Both the position numbers and the translations under genes were made by a program. Shown here piece after piece: positions 43,103-52,011 of a stretch of 64,000 nucleotides of DNA. Below the pieces are notes generated by a model that did not search any database, was not told the DNA's origin, and saw only the letters and a list, made by a program, of their open reading frames with translations. Within the stretch, counting starts at the first letter, position 1, and every line of letters begins with the position of its first letter. The stretch comes from Sanguibacter gelidistatuariae (lineage in GTDB: Bacteria > Actinomycetota > Actinomycetes > Actinomycetales > Cellulomonadaceae): contig NZ_FMYH01000001.1 of the NCBI RefSeq assembly GCF_900096585.1, positions 434,001 through 498,000 on the forward strand. Reading direction: 5' to 3'.

Positions 43103-43498
43103 ATGACTCGGTTTGTTGTCGGTCCGGACGTTGCCCTGCATCTCGCGAGGGAGGAGCTGGTCATCTCTTCGGCGCACCAGCTCCTCGCCCCGACGCTCAT
43201 CCGGTCCCAGGTGCTGACCCGGCTCTACTCGGCGGTCCGGCGCGGTGAGCTGGACCGCAAAGACGCAGAGCATCAGCTCGACAATGTGCGCGGGATGCGG
43301 ATGCGCCTGCTCGGCGACCGGGTGCTGCAGCGGGTCGCGTGGGACATCGCCGTGGAGCTCGATTGGCCCGACACGCTCACCGCGGAGTACCTCGCGCTGA
43401 CCTGCCTGCAGGCCGACGCGTTCATCACGCTCGATGCTGAGCTCGCTGCGACCGCGCGGCGGGTGGTTGCGGTCGCGTCAGTGGCGGACCTGTTCTGA
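43103..43498 (+). CDS. PIN-domain protein (VapC-like), no visible antitoxin
   Basis: A 131-residue PIN-like ribonuclease candidate. It begins TRFVVGPDVALHLAREEL with the first acidic residue in VGPD, and ends with TCLQADAFITLDAELAATARRV, where the second conserved Asp lies. The middle acidic residue of the canonical D-E-D-D set is not clearly in place (Gln in the usual spot), so catalysis is uncertain. GGAGG lies 6 nt before the ATG. The 215 bp upstream hold no antitoxin-like gene, so it looks like an orphan. Confidence 0.78.
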   Translation: MTRFVVGPDVALHLAREELVISSAHQLLAPTLIRSQVLTRLYSAVRRGELDRKDAEHQLDNVRGMRMRLLGDRVLQRVAWDIAVELDWPDTLTAEYLALTCLQADAFITLDAELAATARRVVAVASVADLF

Positions 43499-43536
43499 CC
43501 GCGTCCGACGTCGATGCGGAGGTCCGGGCGCTGGCG

Positions 43537-44706
43537 TCACGCCAGCGCGCCACCCGGTCCGAAGGCAAGGCGGGCGAAGCGCTCGCCGATGATCTGGTGG
43601 GTGGCTGCGTCCGGGTGCAGGGCGTCGGGCAAGGGGTGAGCGGCGGTGTCGGACGTGCCGTAGAGCTCGCGGCCGTCCAGGTACTGGAGGAGGGGATCCT
43701 CAACCTGGCGCTGCGCGACGATGTCGCTCAGGGCATGGCGGATCACGGCGAGCGTGAGCTTTCCGTAGGCGACCTCGGCCGGGTCCCCGGTGGCCATGAA
43801 GCGGACCGTGTCGGTGCCGAGGGTGGCGGGGTCGGGCATGCCCGGCCCGGGGGTGTCCTCGTGGATCGGGCACAGGATCGGGGAGACGAGCAGCAGGGGA
43901 GCGTCTGGGTGGCCGTCGCGGATCGTGTCGAGGAAGCCGTGCATGGCTGGGACGAAGGTGCGCAGCCGCATGCCGTCGAGGTTGACGATGTTGATGCCCA
44001 TCTTCACGCTGATCACGTCCGCCGGGGTGTCCCGGAGCGTGCGCGCGGTGAGCGGGTCGAGCAGAGCGCTACCGCCGAATCCGAGGTTGATCAGGTCCAC
44101 GTCGGCGGCGCGAGAGGCGACGGCCGGCCATGTGCCGGTCGGCGTCAGAGCGTTGGATCCGTGGCTGATCGAGCTGCCATGGTGCAGCCATGTCGGCCGA
44201 CCGCAGGCGGGAACAGACTCGACGGGGGCGTCGGCGCGCAGGGCGACGAGCTCGGTCAGCTCGTTGTGCGGCAGCCACAGCTCGATGGTCTTGTCCCTGG
44301 CGGGCAGGCCGCGGAAGGTCACGGTTCCGGCCTCGCCGGTGCGCATCTCCCGCGCTCCGGTGGTCATGTCGATCGACAGGACGTCGCCGCCGGCGACGGC
44401 TCCCTGGGCGGTGGGCACGCCGTCGACCAGCAGCTCGTAGACGCCCTCCGGGCGGGCGGGCGCTCCGACGTAGGAGATGCGGGTCGGTCGGGTCTCGAGT
44501 TCGATCGTGGTCGCCGTGGTGCGGAAGACGAGGCGGACGCCGGACGGCTGGGCCTCGGCCATGAGGAGCTGCGGATCGGGGAACTGGCGTCGCGCCCAGG
44601 CCGGGAGGCGGTGCGGCTGCGTGCCCCGAGCGGTGCGCTCGAGCTCGATCGCTCCGCGGACCAGGTCTTCGGTGAGGGGGATGTTCCAGGTCAGGGTGTT
44701 GTTCAT
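43537..44706 (-). CDS. SGNH/GDSL-type esterase with N-terminal beta domain
   Basis: 389-residue hydrolase. Residues 1-160 form a jelly-roll-like beta region (IELETRPTRISYVG, GVYELLVDGVPTAQG). The SGNH domain follows, with GSSISHGSN (block I Ser, about 177-185), INLGFGGSALLDP (block II Gly) and DVISVKMGINIVNL (block III Asn-like). The Asp-His dyad is in LPDALHPDAATH near residue 365. The domain order resembles SsfX3-type acyltransferases/carbohydrate esterases. The upstream tetR overlaps it by 4 bp. Confidence 0.85.
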   Translation of the reverse strand: MNNTLTWNIPLTEDLVRGAIELERTARGTQPHRLPAWARRQFPDPQLLMAEAQPSGVRLVFRTTATTIELETRPTRISYVGAPARPEGVYELLVDGVPTAQGAVAGGDVLSIDMTTGAREMRTGEAGTVTFRGLPARDKTIELWLPHNELTELVALRADAPVESVPACGRPTWLHHGSSISHGSNALTPTGTWPAVASRAADVDLINLGFGGSALLDPLTARTLRDTPADVISVKMGINIVNLDGMRLRTFVPAMHGFLDTIRDGHPDAPLLLVSPILCPIHEDTPGPGMPDPATLGTDTVRFMATGDPAEVAYGKLTLAVIRHALSDIVAQRQVEDPLLQYLDGRELYGTSDTAAHPLPDALHPDAATHQIIGERFARLAFGPGGALA

Positions 44707-45332
44707 CGTGATGTTCTCTCTGAATTGTCAGTTTCGCGGTTGTCAACTGAGCTGCCGTCGGGTGCGCCGGCGGGCCAGTGGCTGAGCGCGGTGTCGAGCG
44801 CCTGGATCATCCGGGTCCACGACGCCTCGGCATTCGGTTCGGAGCGGTCGAAGCTCCCGTTCGCCTGCAGCCGGATGAAGCCGTCGACGGCGGCGCTCAC
44901 GAGGCGGACCGCGTGGGTCTGCTCCTGTGGCGGTATGTCATAGCCGCGCATGATGCCCAGCATCAGTGCCCCCACCTTCGCGCCGACCGGCCCAGCCTCG
45001 GAGGCGGTGATGCGGACCTGGGTGGATTCCCAGCGCCCTGGATGCTCGTGCGCGTAGCTGCGCATGACCGTGACGACGGCGTCGAGCGCATGTCGGCCTG
45101 ATCGCCCGGCCAGGGCGATCGAGAGGCGATCGCCCAGCTCGCTGAGGGCGAGCACGCTGATCCGGCCGCGCAGGTCGTCGGAACCACGCAGGTGGGAGTA
45201 CAGGCTGGCGGGTTTCACCCCGACGCGTCGGGCGAGCTCGGATACCGTGACCCGCTCGAAGCCGACCTCGTCGGCCAGCTCGGCGGCTGAGGCGGTGAGC
45301 GAATCGATCGTGAGTCCTGCGCGTGCGGCCAT
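44703..45332 (-). CDS. TetR/AcrR family regulator of the SGNH esterase operon
   Basis: 209-residue regulator: N-terminal HTH (about 12-50: ELADEVGFERVTVSELARR then VKPASLYSHLRGSDDL) and a C-terminal ligand domain of the TetR_C_33-like kind. The stop overlaps the esterase ATG (4 bp), so the two are coupled. It is divergent from the YefM/RelE pair with only 30 bp between start codons, and a palindrome ACCTATAGGT lies in that gap. One operator may therefore affect both directions. Confidence 0.88.
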   Translation of the reverse strand: MAARAGLTIDSLTASAAELADEVGFERVTVSELARRVGVKPASLYSHLRGSDDLRGRISVLALSELGDRLSIALAGRSGRHALDAVVTVMRSYAHEHPGRWESTQVRITASEAGPVGAKVGALMLGIMRGYDIPPQEQTHAVRLVSAAVDGFIRLQANGSFDRSEPNAEASWTRMIQALDTALSHWPAGAPDGSSVDNRETDNSERTSR

Positions 45333-45350
45333 GCGCCCTATGTTACTACG

Positions 45351-45360
45351 ACCTATAGGT
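45351..45360. promoter_or_regulatory. palindrome in the tetR / antitoxin divergent gap
   Basis: ACCTATAGGT is a perfect 10-bp palindrome between divergent start codons 45332 and 45363, ending 2 bp before the antitoxin ATG. It is a candidate operator for the TetR protein. The same sequence could also serve as a -10 element. Confidence 0.5.
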
Positions 45361-45362
45361 TA

Positions 45363-45548
45363 ATGGCTACGGCATATAGGGAGCGCAGAGGCCAGCGAGC
45401 CGCCGTCGTGGTGAGCCCCGCGCAGTACGAGCGGATGCTGGAGGCGCTTGAAGACGCGGACGATGCGGCAGCCTTCGACGAGGCGATCGCTGAGGAGGGA
45501 TCCAACATCCCCTGGACGCAGGTGAAGTTGGATGTGGGCTGGGAGTGA
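45363..45548 (+). CDS. YefM/Phd-type antitoxin, N-terminally shortened
   Basis: 61-residue partner of the following RelE-like toxin. Residues 8-35 match the second half of YefM/Phd antitoxins (RGQRAAVVVSPAQYERMLEALEDADD) and the C-terminal IPWTQVKLDVGWE the toxin-binding tail. The usual ~30-residue N-terminal DNA-binding part is missing, and no in-frame start further upstream exists before the divergent tetR. The ATG lacks a clear ribosome site and may be leaderless. It probably still neutralises the toxin but cannot autoregulate in the usual way. Confidence 0.78.
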   Translation: MATAYRERRGQRAAVVVSPAQYERMLEALEDADDAAAFDEAIAEEGSNIPWTQVKLDVGWE

Positions 45549-45802
45549 GGTATCGGACCGAGCTGCGCCCGGCGGCAGTGCGCACGCTGAAGCAGATCGA
45601 CCGCCACGACCGCGACCGGATCCGTGGAGCGATCGCGTTGCTCGGCCAGGATCCACGCCCACCCGGCGCCAAGGCGTTGCACGGTCGTCCGGGCTTCCGA
45701 GTACGAGTGGGCGGCCACCGCATCATCTATGCGATCCATGACGACGTCCTGCTCGTCGTCGTGGTGACATTCGGCCACCGGCGAGATGTCTACGAGCAGT
45801 AG
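45545..45802 (+). CDS. RelE/ParE family toxin
   Basis: 85-residue basic protein of the RelE fold, expected to cleave mRNA on the ribosome. The family core YRTELRPAAVRTLKQIDRHD, the PRPPGAKALHGRPGFRVRVG stretch and the terminal RIIYAIHDD...VTFGHRRDVYEQ are present, with the basic and aromatic active-site residues. The GTG start overlaps the antitoxin stop by 4 bp. Together they form a type II toxin-antitoxin pair. Confidence 0.87.
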   Translation: MRYRTELRPAAVRTLKQIDRHDRDRIRGAIALLGQDPRPPGAKALHGRPGFRVRVGGHRIIYAIHDDVLLVVVVTFGHRRDVYEQ

Positions 45803-45883
45803 TTCCTGCCCGTCGATCGCGTCCGACACGTCGACAGTCCTCGGTGCAGGATGCTGGGACGGCGACCGTACCGGCCTGATCGT

Positions 45884-47131
45884 TCAGGCCGAAAGGGAGT
45901 GTGTCGTCCTGAGCTTGGTGGGGAGCACCCCGGCGCAGGCGATGACGACCAGGCCCACCGCAGGGACGATGAGCAGTCCTGCCCGCAGGCTCGTCGCATC
46001 CGCGATCGCGCCGACCAGCGGCGGCGCGACGAGGAACCCGATGCGCAGCAGCCAGCTGACGATGGTCAGCCCAGACCCCGGGGCGAATCCCGGGATCTGG
46101 TCGGCGCTGTGCATCGCGGCCGGGATGAGAGTGGCGACGCCGAGGCCTGCCAGGCCGAAGCCCGTGATGGTCCCGACGACCGTGGGGACAAGAAGGGCGA
46201 ATCCCATCCCGAGGAACACGATCGTGCCGCCAGCCCGCGCGACAGCCCGCTGACCAAAACGGTCGACCAGGGTGTCCCCGAAGATCCTGCCGACGAACTG
46301 CAGACCCTGCAGAGCGATGAAACCGAAGCTCGCGAGGAAGGCCGTGCTCTCGAAGGAGCCGGTGAGGTAGATGGCTGCCCACGAGGCGCCGGAATCCTCG
46401 ACGACTGCGCCCGAGGCGGCGATGGCAACCAGCGCGAGCAGCACGCCATACCGAGCAACCAGCGACGGTGCGCCCTTGCTGCGGGGCTCCGCGGATACGT
46501 CGGCGGATGCATCGGCGGCGTCGCGCTGTTCGCCGAGGGGTTCAGGTCCCTGGAGCAGCCAGCGGTAGGACGCGAGCGCCGCGAGCCCGAAGACGCTCGC
46601 GGAGACGACCATGTGCTGGGTCGTCGACAGGCCGACGGTCGCGAGAATGGCGCCCATGATGCCGCCCAGGACGGCCCCCATGCTCCAGACCGCGTGGAAG
46701 GAGTTGAGGATCGACCGTCCGTAGAGGCGCTGGACACGCAGGCCGTGGGAGTTCTGGGCGACGTCGGTGATGGCGTCCATCGCGCCGGCGATGAACAGGC
46801 CCGCCGCGAGCATGGCCCATGAGGAGGATGCCCCGGCGGTGACGAAGCCGATCGTGGCGAGGAGGGTCGCGCCGATCGCGACCCGAGCGGATCCGAAGCG
46901 GCGGATGAGCAGGCCCGCGCTGAGCCCGGCGACCAGGGCGCCCAGCGGGAAGGCAGCCACCGCCGCGCCGAAGGCAGCGTTGGACAGCCCCAGGCCTTCC
47001 TTGATCTCCGGGTATCGCGGCAGGAGGTTCGCGAACAGGGCACCGTTCGTGAAGAACAGGACGGCGACGGCTACCCGGGCTCGGCGAGCCCTCTGGTCTG
47101 GTCGGGACGTCCCGCGATCGACGGTGCTCAT
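45884..47131 (-). CDS. MFS transporter
   Basis: 415-residue membrane transporter with about 12 hydrophobic segments. MFS loop signature residues appear as GLLIRRFGSARVAIG (after helix 2). The helix 1 segment AVLFFTNGALFANLLPRYPEIK resembles YbjJ/fucose-permease-like MFS members. Substrate unknown. ATG 47131 behind AAGGAG was preferred over an ATG nine codons upstream. It is divergent from nothing near; it ends about 80 bp past the RelE toxin and lies convergent to it. Confidence 0.83.
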   Translation of the reverse strand: MSTVDRGTSRPDQRARRARVAVAVLFFTNGALFANLLPRYPEIKEGLGLSNAAFGAAVAAFPLGALVAGLSAGLLIRRFGSARVAIGATLLATIGFVTAGASSSWAMLAAGLFIAGAMDAITDVAQNSHGLRVQRLYGRSILNSFHAVWSMGAVLGGIMGAILATVGLSTTQHMVVSASVFGLAALASYRWLLQGPEPLGEQRDAADASADVSAEPRSKGAPSLVARYGVLLALVAIAASGAVVEDSGASWAAIYLTGSFESTAFLASFGFIALQGLQFVGRIFGDTLVDRFGQRAVARAGGTIVFLGMGFALLVPTVVGTITGFGLAGLGVATLIPAAMHSADQIPGFAPGSGLTIVSWLLRIGFLVAPPLVGAIADATSLRAGLLIVPAVGLVVIACAGVLPTKLRTTHSLSA

Positions 47132-47293
47132 GGGGCTCCTTTTCGAGGTGCGGCCCACGCAGAGGCGTCGCTGCGGGGCTGTGAACGTTCACGACCGAGC
47201 CACGCTAGCAGGACCTCGACGCCGAACTGCTGCCGGACCCACGCCGTGCCCCTGCCGTCGACGTGCTGCCCGCCCTCACTGCCCTCAATGCCG

Positions 47294-48214
47294 TTACCGC
47301 CGACGGAGCCGTGCCCGCACCGCCGCGATGGTCGCCTCCAGCCGGTCCGGTCGGCGGTCCCTGGCCCACCGGACCAGATCCACCGCCGCGAGCAGCCGCA
47401 GCGACTCGAGCTGGGGTCGGATCGCGGTCAGGTTGACCCCGTAGCCGTCGGCGAAGGCCTCGAGCTCGGCGTCGTCGGGAGCCCCGTCCGTCTCGCGGGC
47501 GCGCAGCAGATGCAGCAGGTCGGTGTAGGGCACGGGTCCGGTCGTCGCCGAGCCCCAGTCGATGAGCACGGGAGGGCCGTCGTCGGGCACGACGACGTTG
47601 CGCAGCGCCAGGTCGCCGTGGAGCAAGCCGTGCCGGAGCGGGGAGCCCTGCGGCTCCCTGACCAGCTCCTCGACCGCGCTGCGGATGCGGGACTGCTCGG
47701 ACCGGGTGTAGACCCCGAGAGCGACCAGCGGGTCGGAGTCGTCGAGCGCGTCGAGGTTGTACGCCAGGTGCGCCTGCCAGGCGGCGCGCAGGTCGCGGCC
47801 GAAGCGCGAGAAGAGGGAGTCGGGTGCGGCGGCGTCGAGCGGGACCGTGGCGATCGCGGCAGCGTACCCGCCGACGGTGCGCCACAGGTCCGGGCTCCGC
47901 ACAGATCCGCCGTCGCGCCCCTCGACGTAGCGGTGCACCGAGTACGAAACCTTGTCCAAGATCCCGGCCGCGACGACCTCGGGCGTGGGGACACCGCAGG
48001 CCCGCGCCCGGTCCGCAGCCCAGATCTCGGCCGTGAAGTCCCCGCCTGCCAGGTCACGGGGCCACCGGACGACGTAGCGGTCCCGCGACGGTCCGACCAT
48101 CGTGACCTCGTTCTCGACCCCCGGGATCGGCGACGCGGCCGTCGGCGACGCCGGGAGCCCGTGCAGCGCCATGATCCGGCGGACGCGGTCGGCGGAGTCG
48201 GCAGGGTTGCTCAT
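47294..48214 (-). CDS. phosphotransferase of the aminoglycoside/choline kinase family
   Basis: 306-residue APH-fold kinase. The Brenner motif HGDLALRNVVV (about 196-206) and the metal-binding Asp in VLIDWGSATTGP (about 213-224) are present; the N-terminal lobe has VVRWPRD as the Lys/Arg-containing strand. The family includes resistance kinases but also many metabolic kinases; no evidence ties this one to an antibiotic. ATG 48214 was chosen over a longer reading. Confidence 0.85.
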   Translation of the reverse strand: MSNPADSADRVRRIMALHGLPASPTAASPIPGVENEVTMVGPSRDRYVVRWPRDLAGGDFTAEIWAADRARACGVPTPEVVAAGILDKVSYSVHRYVEGRDGGSVRSPDLWRTVGGYAAAIATVPLDAAAPDSLFSRFGRDLRAAWQAHLAYNLDALDDSDPLVALGVYTRSEQSRIRSAVEELVREPQGSPLRHGLLHGDLALRNVVVPDDGPPVLIDWGSATTGPVPYTDLLHLLRARETDGAPDDAELEAFADGYGVNLTAIRPQLESLRLLAAVDLVRWARDRRPDRLEATIAAVRARLRRR

Positions 48215-48295
48215 GCGACGACTGTAACGATCCGAGCTCCGCCCGGACGTGCTTCGGGCAGCGCGTGCCACGCGGGCAGGCCCCAGCAGGCGGCC

Positions 48296-48703
48296 TCAGC
48301 GCGCGGACGCCTCCGGCTCGCCCGGCCGGCGCACCGCCGCCGCGAGCACCTCCGGCCCGGTGACCAGGGCCCGCCGCCAGGGCGCGACGCCGTCCATCTC
48401 CACCTGGAGCGAGAAGCTCAGCACGGTGCGGATGAGCACGATGAGCGCGAGGATGAGCGCCTCGGTCAGGGACGGCGTCGACGTGATCGTGCGGACCAGA
48501 TCCGCCGCGACGAGCACCTCCAGGCCGAGCAGAATCACGCCGCCGAACATCTTGCGCAGCGTGCTGAAGGCGAGCGCGCCGTCCCCGGTGCGGGCCCATC
48601 GCCGGGCCGTGACGACGAGGCTCACGACGAAGCCGATCACCATGACGCTCACGCCGATGACCTCGAAGGCATCGGTGACGACCTCGAAGAATCTCGTGCT
48701 CAT
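48296..48703 (-). CDS. DUF1622 family membrane protein
   Basis: 135-residue protein with three hydrophobic helices: about 12-34 (EVIGVSVMVIGFVVSLVV), 52-70 (FGGVILLGLEVLVAADLV) and 76-98. The charged cytoplasmic segment RKMFGGVILLGLE and the IRTVLSFSLQVEM tail are the DUF1622 hallmark. Function unknown. It lies 80 bp upstream of the phosphotransferase start, same strand. Confidence 0.82.
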   Translation of the reverse strand: MSTRFFEVVTDAFEVIGVSVMVIGFVVSLVVTARRWARTGDGALAFSTLRKMFGGVILLGLEVLVAADLVRTITSTPSLTEALILALIVLIRTVLSFSLQVEMDGVAPWRRALVTGPEVLAAAVRRPGEPEASAR

Positions 48704-48869
48704 CGCGCTCCTCCAGGGGACGGGCCGCGGCTAGCGGCTGCCGGGCGCGGCCGGTGGTCACTGCTGCACCTGTCCCGACCCTAGCGGGGTCGAGGGTGCG
48801 TCGCCCGGGCCGCGCAACCGGCTTCGCTCGTGCGACGAGCCCCCACCCCACCCGTGATTGGATTGTCGT

Positions 48870-50213
48870 ATGGCTCCTGCACCCGACTACATCGACGACC
48901 TCTCCCGCTACATCACCGCGAGCCCGTCCTCCTACCACGCGGCCGCGGAGGCCGCACGGATCCTCGACGCGGCGGGCTTCACCCGCCTGGACGAGGCGCA
49001 GGAGTGGACGTCCACAGTCGGCAGCCGCTACATCGTGCGCGACGGCGCGATCATCGCCTGGGTGCAGCCGGCCGCGGCAGGCCCGACGACGCCCTTCCGC
49101 ATCCTGGGTGCGCACACCGACTCACCTGGCTTCAAGCTCAAGCCGCGCCCGACGATCGGCTCGCACGGCTGGCTGCAGGCCGGCGTCGAGGTCTACGGCG
49201 GGCCGCTGCTCAACTCCTGGCTGGACCGCGAGCTCGAGCTGGCCGGGCGCCTGGTCACCCGCGATGGGCGCGAGCACCTCGTGCGGACGGGCCCGTTCCT
49301 GCGGATCCCGCAGCTGGCCATCCACCTCGACCGGGACGCCAACGCCGGCCTCACCCTCGACCGCCAGCGCCACACCGCACCCGTCTTCGGTGTCGGCGAC
49401 CGGTCCCAGGCCGACCTCGTGGGGCACCTCGCCGGGCTCGCGGGCCTGCGCGGGGAGGACGTCGCCGGCTACGACGTGCTCACCGCGGACACCGCCGCCC
49501 CCACCCGCTTCGGGATCGACGGAGACCTGTTCGCCGCGGGCCGGATGGACAACCTCACCTCGGTCTTCGCCGGGCTCACCGCGCTCGTCGCGACCGCTGC
49601 GTCCGTTGCGAACACGGCCGACGACGCGGCCCCTACCCCGGGCGGAGCGCCCGGAGCCGCCGCTCACATCAGCGTCCTGGCGGCCTTCGACCACGAGGAG
49701 CTGGGCTCGGAAAGCCGCTCCGGGGCGAGCGGCCCGCTGCTCGACGACGTGCTCACCCGCATCGGCGCGACCCTCGGGGCGTCCGCGGCGCACCGCCTGC
49801 AGGCCTACGCGAGCTCGTGGTGCCTGTCCGCCGACGCCGGCCACAGCGTGCACCCCAACTACTCCGAGAAGCACGACGGCGCGAACCAGCCGATCGCCGG
49901 CGGCGGCCCGCTGCTCAAGATCAACGCGAACCAGCGGTACGCGACCGACGCGCACGGCGCGGCCCTGTGGGCGGCCACCTGCGAGGCGGCCGGCGTCGCG
50001 TACCAGGAGTTCGTCTCCAACAACACGGTGCCGTGCGGATCGACCATCGGGCCGCTGACCGCCACCCGGCTGGGGATCCGCACGGTCGACGTCGGCGTGC
50101 CGCTGCTGTCCATGCACTCCGCCCGCGAGCTCGCGCACACCGGTGACCTCGTGGCGCTCGCCAGCGCGGTGACGGCATTCTTCGCGGGCGCGACCGCGGC
50201 GACCAGCCGGTGA
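48870..50213 (+). CDS. apeB: M18 family aminopeptidase
   Basis: Dinuclear zinc aspartyl/leucyl-type aminopeptidase of the cytosol, 447 residues. Zinc ligands appear as GAHTDSPGFKLKPRP (His, about 80), then FDHEELGSES with the catalytic Glu pair, then DAGHSVHPNY, and the C-terminal MHSARELAHTGD with the final His. The interleaved beta domain (about 105-230) matches tetrahedral M18 enzymes. The start ATG 48870 has no clear ribosome site. Its stop overlaps pdxY (GTGA). Confidence 0.93.
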   Translation: MAPAPDYIDDLSRYITASPSSYHAAAEAARILDAAGFTRLDEAQEWTSTVGSRYIVRDGAIIAWVQPAAAGPTTPFRILGAHTDSPGFKLKPRPTIGSHGWLQAGVEVYGGPLLNSWLDRELELAGRLVTRDGREHLVRTGPFLRIPQLAIHLDRDANAGLTLDRQRHTAPVFGVGDRSQADLVGHLAGLAGLRGEDVAGYDVLTADTAAPTRFGIDGDLFAAGRMDNLTSVFAGLTALVATAASVANTADDAAPTPGGAPGAAAHISVLAAFDHEELGSESRSGASGPLLDDVLTRIGATLGASAAHRLQAYASSWCLSADAGHSVHPNYSEKHDGANQPIAGGGPLLKINANQRYATDAHGAALWAATCEAAGVAYQEFVSNNTVPCGSTIGPLTATRLGIRTVDVGVPLLSMHSARELAHTGDLVALASAVTAFFAGATAATSR

Positions 50214-51037
50214 CCGCCACGATCGTCTCGATCCAGAGCCAGGTGATCTCCGGGTACGTGGGCAATGCGGCGGCCGTCCCGCAGATGCGCGCAGCCGGGT
50301 TTACCGTGGCTGCCGTGCCGACCGTCCTGTTCTCCAACCACCCCGGCTACGGGCGCTTCCGCGGCCGCGCGACCGACCCCGAGCTCGTCGCCGAGCTGCT
50401 GCTGGGCATCGAGGAGCACGGCGTCCTGGCGGACACCGCCTGCATCGTGAGCGGCTACCTCGGGTCCGAGCAGACGGGACAGGCGGTCGCGGCCTTCGTC
50501 GACCGGGCGCTCGCGGCCAACCCCGACATCACCTACGTGTGCGACCCGGTCATGGGCGACACCGGCTCCGGGGTGTTCGTCGCCCCGGGCGTGGTCGAGG
50601 TGCTGCGCAGCGAGCTCGTCTCCCGGGCCCACGTGCTCACCCCCAACCAGTTCGAGGCTGGGTTGCTCGGCCAGGAGGCCGCGCCCGACGCCACCACCCT
50701 CGCCGGGCTGCGGGCGATCGCCGACTCCCTGCTCGGTGAGCGTCAGCGCGGCGTCGTAGTCACCGGCTGCGTCCTGGCGGACACCGCGGTTGGCGTGATC
50801 GAGACCATCGTCTTCGAGAAGGACGCGACGACGCGGTTGGCCTCGGTCAAGGAGGACGGCGCCCCGAACGGCACGGGGGACACGTTCAACGGCGCGCTCA
50901 CCGCGGGGCTCGCCTCCGGGCAGTCTCTCGTCGAGGCCGCCCGGGCCGCGGCCGACGTCGTCACGCGGGCGCTGCGCTACAGCGCGGCTCGCGGCTCGCG
51001 GGACCTGCTGCTGCCGCCGGAGACCACGACCGCCTGA
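50210..51037 (+). CDS. pdxY: pyridoxal kinase
   Basis: Phosphorylates pyridoxal to PLP. The 275-residue product shows SIQSQVISGYVGNAAAVPQM at the N-terminus, TVLFSNHPGYG, YVCDPVMGDTGSG (about 105-117), the LTPNQFEAGLL block and the ribokinase-fold active-site GAPNGTGDTFNGAL with the catalytic Asp. It starts at GTG overlapping the apeB stop by 4 bp. Its 3' end overlaps the convergent methyltransferase gene by 61 bp. Confidence 0.94.
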   Translation: MTATIVSIQSQVISGYVGNAAAVPQMRAAGFTVAAVPTVLFSNHPGYGRFRGRATDPELVAELLLGIEEHGVLADTACIVSGYLGSEQTGQAVAAFVDRALAANPDITYVCDPVMGDTGSGVFVAPGVVEVLRSELVSRAHVLTPNQFEAGLLGQEAAPDATTLAGLRAIADSLLGERQRGVVVTGCVLADTAVGVIETIVFEKDATTRLASVKEDGAPNGTGDTFNGALTAGLASGQSLVEAARAAADVVTRALRYSAARGSRDLLLPPETTTA

Positions 51038-51852
51038 CCCACGACGACTGTGGCGTCGAGGTCCTCCGACCGCACGACTCGGGCCACCAGGCCCGCGCCC
51101 GCGACCAGCTGGCGGGTCGTCTCGGCCTGGGCGGCGCTCGTCTCGATGAGCAGGTGACCGCCGGGGGCCAGCCACCGCCGGGCGGACGCCGCCACCCGCC
51201 GCTGGATGTCGAGCCCGTCGAGTCCGCCGTCCAGGGCGACATGTGGTTCGTGGGTGCGGGCCTCCGGTGGCATGAGACCGATCGCGTCGGTGGGCACGTA
51301 GGGCGCGTTGACCGCCAGGACATCGACCCGCCCGCGCAACCCGGCGGGCAGTGCGTCGTAGAGGTCGCCCTGGTGGACGTGTCCGCCGGGTTCGACGTTC
51401 CGACGGGCGCAGCGCACCGCGTCCGGGTCGATGTCCGCGGCGTGCAGGTCGACATCCGCGACGGTGCCCGCGAAGATGGCTGCGATCGCCGCGGCGACGG
51501 CCCCGGACCCGCAGCACAGGTCCACCACGACGCTGCCCGCACGGGACAACCGGCCGGCCTCGGCTGCGAGCAGCTCGGTCCGCCGGCGCGGGACGAAGAC
51601 CCCCGGCGTGACGGCGATCCGCAGGCCGCAGAACTCCGCCCAACCGAGGATGTGCTCGAGGGGGATGCCGGCCACGCGCCGAGAGACCGCTTGGAGCAGG
51701 TCGGACGGAGACTGCGCCGCATCGATGAGCAGCAGCGCCTCGTCCTCGGCGAAGACGCATCCCGCGCCGCGCAGAGTCGCGATGACCGCGGTCCTGGTCG
51801 CGACGTCGGGCGGGGTGAGGGGGGAGTGCGGGGGAGGGAGGTTCACGACCAT
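50977..51852 (-). CDS. PrmC-like protein N5-glutamine methyltransferase
   Basis: 291-residue SAM-dependent methyltransferase. It has the N-terminal helical domain with RVAGIPLEHILGWAEFCGL, VPRRRTELLA, the SAM glycine loop VVDLCCGSGAVAAAIA (about 108-123) and NAPYVP where true PrmC has NPPY. The Pro to Ala change is the reason for calling it PrmC-like rather than PrmC; it defines a common actinobacterial group. The end overlaps pdxY by 61 bp, tail to tail. Confidence 0.82.
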   Translation of the reverse strand: MVVNLPPPHSPLTPPDVATRTAVIATLRGAGCVFAEDEALLLIDAAQSPSDLLQAVSRRVAGIPLEHILGWAEFCGLRIAVTPGVFVPRRRTELLAAEAGRLSRAGSVVVDLCCGSGAVAAAIAAIFAGTVADVDLHAADIDPDAVRCARRNVEPGGHVHQGDLYDALPAGLRGRVDVLAVNAPYVPTDAIGLMPPEARTHEPHVALDGGLDGLDIQRRVAASARRWLAPGGHLLIETSAAQAETTRQLVAGAGLVARVVRSEDLDATVVVGQAVVVSGGSSRSREPRAAL

Positions 51853-52011
51853 GCGAGCACCTCTCTGTCCGCCGTGGGGGCTGGGAGCGATACCCCCATG
51901 AGCCAGTGAAACGATGAAGTCGTGGGGCCGGAAGCGACGATCTGACTCGCCGCCGGGAAATCACCCAGAAGGTGCGAAGAACGGCCCCACCGTTACCGTA
52001 CAGTCGTCGCC

